Source: Actinomycetes bacterium (GTDB taxonomy: Bacteria > Actinomycetota > Acidimicrobiia > Acidimicrobiales > Palsa-688). Taken from it: a stretch of 7,753 bases of DNA. The stretch covers positions 1-7,753 of the forward strand of contig JAJZYO010000080.1 in NCBI GenBank assembly GCA_021798075.1, in the 5' to 3' direction. Position 1 is the stretch's first letter, and every line of letters starts with the position of its first letter. This document shows positions 4,314 through 7,753 of the stretch, piece by piece. The notes below the pieces were generated by a model. That model was not told the origin of the DNA, did not search any database, and saw nothing but the letters and a program-made list of their open reading frames with translations. The position numbers were made by a program, and so were the translations under genes.

Positions 4314-6524
4314 CTACCAGCCCGGCCCCGGTGCTCCTTCGGGCGCCGGCAAGGAGCGCGGCCGCCGCTTGGGCCAGGGGCCGGCCGGCGCCAGCGCGAA
4401 CACGGCCAAGGCGAGGCCGCTTAGCGCAAACAGTTCTGGATAGTCGCTGTAGCCGTGAAAACGGAAAACTACGTGATCGGTACCCGCGGGGACATCGACC
4501 GCGACGAGCGCTGGTGCCACCATCCGGGTCGGTCGGCGCCGGCCGTTCACGGTTGCGGTCCACCCAGGGTCATAAGAAACGCTGAGCACTGCCACTCCGC
4601 GGCGGCGCATTTCCAACGTCGCCGATGCCTCGCCGTAATCGAGGTGGGCGCGCTCGGCGCGGACCACGCCGATCTCGCCTGGCGCGCCGGCGGAGGAGCG
4701 GCGCGGCACCGGCGGCAGCCGGCCATAGCCGCGGCTGCCGGACCCCCACTTGACACTGAGGTAGGCGCCCGCGGCGCCAAGCCCTGAGTGAAGCAGTTGG
4801 ATGCTTCGCGTACCCACGTTCGTCCGGTTCGCGGCGACCTCGCCGACGATATGGCCGACTTGGACGTAGCTATCACCGTCGATCGTCCACAAAACATAGG
4901 GCCCGGAGCGCATAACCAGTCGGGCCGGCACCGGCGGCTCTTTTCCCGCCGGTAATAGGAGGTACCGGATCCCAAACAGCCGGTAGTCAGATAGATCGCG
5001 TTCGTCGAAGTAGTACTCCGGGTCTGTCATTAGCGACGCCGTCCGCAGCGTGTAACCGACCTCGTCGATGTCTTGGCTCTCGAGGTACTTGAAGACGGGT
5101 ACCGCGCCGACAGTGAAGCTCTGGCCCCAGTTAGAGGGCATCCCCGCGTAAGTCCGCCCGGCGCCGTCACGCTTCACCACCGCGAGGAGGCGGTCGAGCT
5201 CGGCGCCTTCGGCGGCATCGGCCCTACGCTGTGCCGCGATCGCGGCACCGTCATGGTGGTCGTAGGCGCCGAGCTGAAGCCAGGCGGGCGCAAGCACAGC
5301 GACCGCCGCGACGAGGGCGGCCGCGCCCGACAAGCCACGCCGCCAATGGGGAGCCCGCGCCTCGAGCAGCCGTGCGCAACCCCCCGCCACCCACGCTGCC
5401 CCGCGGCCGGCAAACAGTAGCGCGGCGAGCTGGACACCCATCATGAACCGGCGGAAAAAGATGTCGGCGTTACCGGGGACAACGTCGACGAGCGGCCCGA
5501 ACGTCGTGCGGCCGAAGGACAAGAGCAGGCATACCCCGAGCGCCACCAGCAGGGCGCGCGCGTTGGCATCCGAAGACCATGCAAGCCACGCCAAACCCAA
5601 CCCGACCGCCATGAACACTGTCACGACAGGCAACCGGCCGTGGTCGAGGAGTTGCCCCGAGGCGAGCCAGTAGAGGACTTGGCGGGCGCCGTAGCCATTG
5701 ACGAGACCTGTGCCCTGCAGCGGCTCGTTGATTGCCGCCCACGGCCGCTCCTCCAGGAGAGGGACGATCACCCACGCAGCCGCAAGCAACGAGCCGCCCA
5801 AAAGCACCGCACCTCGCCGCAACGCGCCTACCGCGCCTACAAGGCGCCGGCCGGCGACGAACGGCCAGAAAGCCAGCACCGATAGCGCGAGGTAACCGGT
5901 CTCGAAGTGAAGCGCGACCGTAAGCGTCGTAAAAAAGACCGCTCCGAAGTAGCCTCTCCCCTCGCGGATCGCGCGCCAGCTCAAGCCCCATGCGAGCGGC
6001 AATGTCCACATCGCCCATAGCTGCGTCCAGACGCCGAAGCCTGCCCACACGTAGGCATGCTGCTCGTAACCGACCCCCGTGGCGCTCACCAGGAACGGCG
6101 CCATCGCAGCCGAGGCGGCCGCCGCCGGCCTGCTCGCCCCGAAGGCACGGGCGGACAGGTAAACGCTGATCGGCCAGAGCGACAGCAACAGGTACAGGGA
6201 CCATCGAAATGCCACGTCAGGGCCGGTAGCCAGCCCGACCAGCCCAGTCAAGATCGCGGGAAGGCTCTGGTAGTGAAGGAACTGCGGCGACCCCTCACCA
6301 AGGAACGGGAACCAACTCGTGAGCGGCAGGTGCCCAGCGCGCAACTGGGCCGTAGCGAAGCGCACCATCTGCTCGTGCATAGAGCTGTCGTTCAGGTACG
6401 CGACCCCGAGCGTGAGTGCCCGCAGGTCCGCTAGGTTCCAGCCAACCGCCGCGGCGACGAGCGACCACGGCCACCACGCAGCGGTCCGGCCCTCACCTCT
6501 GAGCCGGACCGCCAAGCGCGCCAT
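4314..6524 (-). CDS. Polytopic membrane protein, GT-C / YfhO / PTPS-related type
   Basis: A 736-residue integral membrane protein, probably an envelope glycosyltransferase or transfer enzyme that uses lipid-linked sugar. A first helix (about 18-36) is followed by an outer loop with LNDSSMHEQMVRFATAQLRAG (Asp46), GEGSPQFLHYQSLP and related motifs. That is the first-loop layout of GT-C-fold and PTPS-related membrane proteins, where an Asp is often catalytic. About ten or more hydrophobic segments run to about residue 465. A soluble region of about 200 residues follows, and the C-terminus has the YfhO-like pattern DPGWTATVNGRR...VDVPAGTDHVVFRF (about 651-690) plus a last helix (about 698-717) and a basic tail. 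The ATG at 6524 is chosen; a GTG at 6563, five bases after the preceding stop, is possible. Both have weak ribosome sites. Third gene of the sigma-factor operon. Substrate unknown. Confidence 0.8.
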   Translation of the reverse strand: MARLAVRLRGEGRTAAWWPWSLVAAAVGWNLADLRALTLGVAYLNDSSMHEQMVRFATAQLRAGHLPLTSWFPFLGEGSPQFLHYQSLPAILTGLVGLATGPDVAFRWSLYLLLSLWPISVYLSARAFGASRPAAAASAAMAPFLVSATGVGYEQHAYVWAGFGVWTQLWAMWTLPLAWGLSWRAIREGRGYFGAVFFTTLTVALHFETGYLALSVLAFWPFVAGRRLVGAVGALRRGAVLLGGSLLAAAWVIVPLLEERPWAAINEPLQGTGLVNGYGARQVLYWLASGQLLDHGRLPVVTVFMAVGLGLAWLAWSSDANARALLVALGVCLLLSFGRTTFGPLVDVVPGNADIFFRRFMMGVQLAALLFAGRGAAWVAGGCARLLEARAPHWRRGLSGAAALVAAVAVLAPAWLQLGAYDHHDGAAIAAQRRADAAEGAELDRLLAVVKRDGAGRTYAGMPSNWGQSFTVGAVPVFKYLESQDIDEVGYTLRTASLMTDPEYYFDERDLSDYRLFGIRYLLLPAGKEPPVPARLVMRSGPYVLWTIDGDSYVQVGHIVGEVAANRTNVGTRSIQLLHSGLGAAGAYLSVKWGSGSRGYGRLPPVPRRSSAGAPGEIGVVRAERAHLDYGEASATLEMRRRGVAVLSVSYDPGWTATVNGRRRPTRMVAPALVAVDVPAGTDHVVFRFHGYSDYPELFALSGLALAVFALAPAGPWPKRRPRSLPAPEGAPGPGW

Positions 6525-6567
6525 CGCCGACGCCCGGGCTGGGCGGGTGGCGACGGCCGTCACTGTG

Positions 6568-7164
6568 TCAACCGGCGCCCGTATTGCCCGTATTGCTGGT
6601 ATTGCCCGTATTGCTGGTATTGCCCGTGCCGGCGCCGGTGCGGGGGCCCGTGCTGGCCTCAGGCGCGAAGGTGCAACGGGCCAGGTGCCAGGTGCCTTCG
6701 CCCGTGTTGTCGGCCGTCTGGCCAGCGTTGATGACCTCGGTGCCGTCCGTACCGACCAGGACCGCGATTGGCGGTCCCGAAACGCTGGCACCCGCAGCCG
6801 GCGTGCACGCAACTGCGCCACTGGCGGCTGCCGGCCCGGTCGCCATGTAAATGGCGACCTGTTCATGGATCCCCATCGCCAGGAGCTTTGCGTTGGCCTG
6901 GGGAAGCGAAGAGGTCAGGCTGATCTGCATGGTGACTGAGCCATTGCTGTTTGTCGTGACGGCGAAAGCCGGCGGGCTGCTTGCGACGCCAAGGGCGAGC
7001 ACGAGCGCCGTGCCGGCGCCCGCCAGCCCGAGGGTGCTGCCGGCGATGAACCGAGGACGCCGCAAAAGGCGGGCTCGAGCAGGCTCCCGCCGTTCGATGT
7101 GCGCAAGCGCTGGGCCGTGGTCTCGAACGATGTCATTCCATAGATTGTCTGTGAACTTCGTCAC
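6568..7164 (-). CDS. Single-pass membrane protein coupled to ECF sigma factor, candidate sigma regulator
   Basis: A protein of 198 residues beginning with GTG at 7164, which overlaps the sigma-factor stop (GTGA), so translation is coupled. Residues 1-38 are charged and predicted cytoplasmic; a hydrophobic segment (about 39-62) ends in PPAFA, which could be a membrane anchor or an uncleaved signal. The outer part has VTTNSNGSVTMQISL and LPQANAKLLAMGI, a pattern resembling small proteins often encoded after actinobacterial ECF sigma factors, and two cysteines (120 and 164) that may pair. The zinc anti-sigma motif HxxxCxxC is absent. The C-terminus is a Gly-Asn-Thr-Ser repeat encoded by the 9-bp array at 6580-6624. 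An anti-sigma or sensor role is inferred from position and topology only. It could instead be an unrelated secreted target. Confidence 0.78.
   Translation of the reverse strand: MTKFTDNLWNDIVRDHGPALAHIERREPARARLLRRPRFIAGSTLGLAGAGTALVLALGVASSPPAFAVTTNSNGSVTMQISLTSSLPQANAKLLAMGIHEQVAIYMATGPAAASGAVACTPAAGASVSGPPIAVLVGTDGTEVINAGQTADNTGEGTWHLARCTFAPEASTGPRTGAGTGNTSNTGNTSNTGNTGAG
6580..6624. repeat. Five tandem 9-bp units inside a coding region
   Basis: Plus-strand units alternate between CGTATTGCY and GGTATTGCC over 45 bases. On the minus strand they encode alternating Gly-Asn-Thr and Ser-Asn-Thr triplets at the C-terminus of the 198-residue membrane protein. The unit is a multiple of three, so a change in copy number would alter tail length without shifting the frame. 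The tail resembles low-complexity linkers or O-glycosylation-prone segments. Confidence 0.9.
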
Positions 7165-7697
7165 TGTCCTTCTGCTCCTTTTTTAGCCGAGATTTCTCTG
7201 ATCCGGGACCTTGCCCGGGACAACCGTTTACGAAATGCGGCACGCGAGACGCCAAGGGCCACCGCTGCCTCCTTCGGGGTGAGGCCCTCGAGGTCAACGA
7301 GCTCGATCGCCACCCGTTCGACCGCGGGCAGCTGCCCGCCGCGCCAGATCAAGGTGGCAGCCTCCCGCTCGGCGTCGATGCGCTCGGCGAGCTCCTCGAC
7401 CTCGTCTTCATGAAGGGGCCGATAGCCACCCAGACGGGCGACAGCGTCGCGGCCACCGGCCGATTGCTCGCAGTACCGCACGAACACATGAGCCGCGATG
7501 CCGAACAGCCACGCCCGGTCAGAACCCCGGCTCGGGTCAAACCTGGCAAAGCCGTCCACCGCCCGGACAAACGTCTCAGACGTTAGGTCTGCGACCGCCT
7601 GCGGGTCGCGGCACCTGCGCGCGAAGTAGCCCACGAGGACGTCTACGTTGCGCAGGTAGACCTGCTCGAATTCCTCAAGCAGCGGCCTCGGCGGCAT
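7161..7697 (-). CDS. ECF (sigma-70 family) RNA polymerase sigma factor
   Basis: Alternative sigma factor that directs RNA polymerase to a stress or envelope regulon. Region 2 starts at EEFEQVYLRNVDVLVGYFAR and includes ADLTSETFVRAVDGF and DRAWLFGIAAHVFVRY, the core-binding and -10-recognising part. A short acidic linker (HEDEVEELAERID) follows. Region 4 holds LPAVERVAIELVDLEGLTPK and the helix-turn-helix EAAVALGVSRAAFRKRLSRA, which reads the -35 element. There is no region 3 or N-terminal region 1, as usual for ECF sigmas. The ATG at 7697 gives 178 residues and starts close to region 2; an in-frame GTG at 7745 adds 16 basic residues, and the frame remains open to the window edge, so the start is not settled. 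The stop overlaps the next gene by four bases (GTGA). The promoter is outside the window. Confidence 0.9.
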   Translation of the reverse strand: MPPRPLLEEFEQVYLRNVDVLVGYFARRCRDPQAVADLTSETFVRAVDGFARFDPSRGSDRAWLFGIAAHVFVRYCEQSAGGRDAVARLGGYRPLHEDEVEELAERIDAEREAATLIWRGGQLPAVERVAIELVDLEGLTPKEAAVALGVSRAAFRKRLSRARSRIREISAKKGAEGQ

Positions 7698-7753
7698 TCC
7701 CCGCGATCGTGCCCTTGCGGCAATCGGTCGCTCTCGCACCGGCACCGCCAGCG

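Noticed and set aside
4016..4585. Plus-strand frame of 189 codons
   Set aside because: It overlaps the narG relic in another frame and the membrane-protein gene antisense, and has no protein-like character.
6525..6866. N-terminal extension of the GT-C-like protein to 850 residues
   Set aside because: The extension is Arg/Ala/Pro-rich shadow sequence of the 198-residue gene, including an alternate reading of the 9-bp array; membrane-protein character begins near 6524.
1..7753. CRISPR array, tRNA or rRNA gene, intact insertion sequence
   Set aside because: No spaced direct repeats, no cloverleaf or rRNA motifs, and no transposase-like frame or terminal inverted repeats were recognised.

Overview
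This is a GC-rich chromosomal window, apparently from an actinobacterium. The evidence is strongly GC-biased third codon positions, several GTG starts, tightly overlapping stop and start codons, and protein styles typical of that phylum: an ECF sigma factor followed by a single-pass membrane protein, a MarR regulator, and a narG relic whose wording is closest to actinobacterial NarG. Genus-level placement cannot be supported from the sequence alone. Most intact genes lie on the minus strand. The MarR gene and several gene scraps are on the plus strand.

Left end (1-1592): a copper-resistance pair on the minus strand, copZ (cytoplasmic Cu(I) chaperone) followed by copA (Cu(I)-exporting P1B-type ATPase, cut by the window edge), coupled by a TGATG overlap. 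Upstream of copZ is a TACCC-N5-GGGTA element that looks like a CsoR operator, and next to it a perfect 7-bp inverted repeat. A MarR-family regulator is transcribed divergently. Its wHTH domain is intact, but it carries an unusual low-complexity C-terminal tail.

Middle (1593-4313): a region of gene decay with a few intact genes. It holds a secreted BNR-repeat protein with a frameshift and a missing C-terminus; a doubtful 126-codon ORF; a small stand-alone Smr-domain protein with noticeably lower GC; a winged-helix regulator with a C-terminal three-cysteine domain (SufR/COG2345 type); and, on the plus strand, a short relic of narG, the respiratory nitrate reductase catalytic subunit, recognisable from its YTDLPLLVTLE motif. 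Two other stretches with coding-like composition on the plus strand (2398-2583 and 3147-3274) may also be relics.

Right end (4314-7753): a compact minus-strand operon made of an ECF sigma factor, a single-pass membrane protein coupled to it by a GTGA overlap (a candidate sigma regulator without a visible zinc anti-sigma motif), and a 736-residue polytopic membrane protein of the YfhO / PTPS-related GT-C type, probably an envelope or surface-glycan enzyme. The natural reading is that the membrane protein senses something at the envelope, controls the sigma factor, and the GT-C-like protein is part of the output or of the signal. This is inference.

No tRNA, rRNA, CRISPR array, intact transposase or insertion sequence was recognised.
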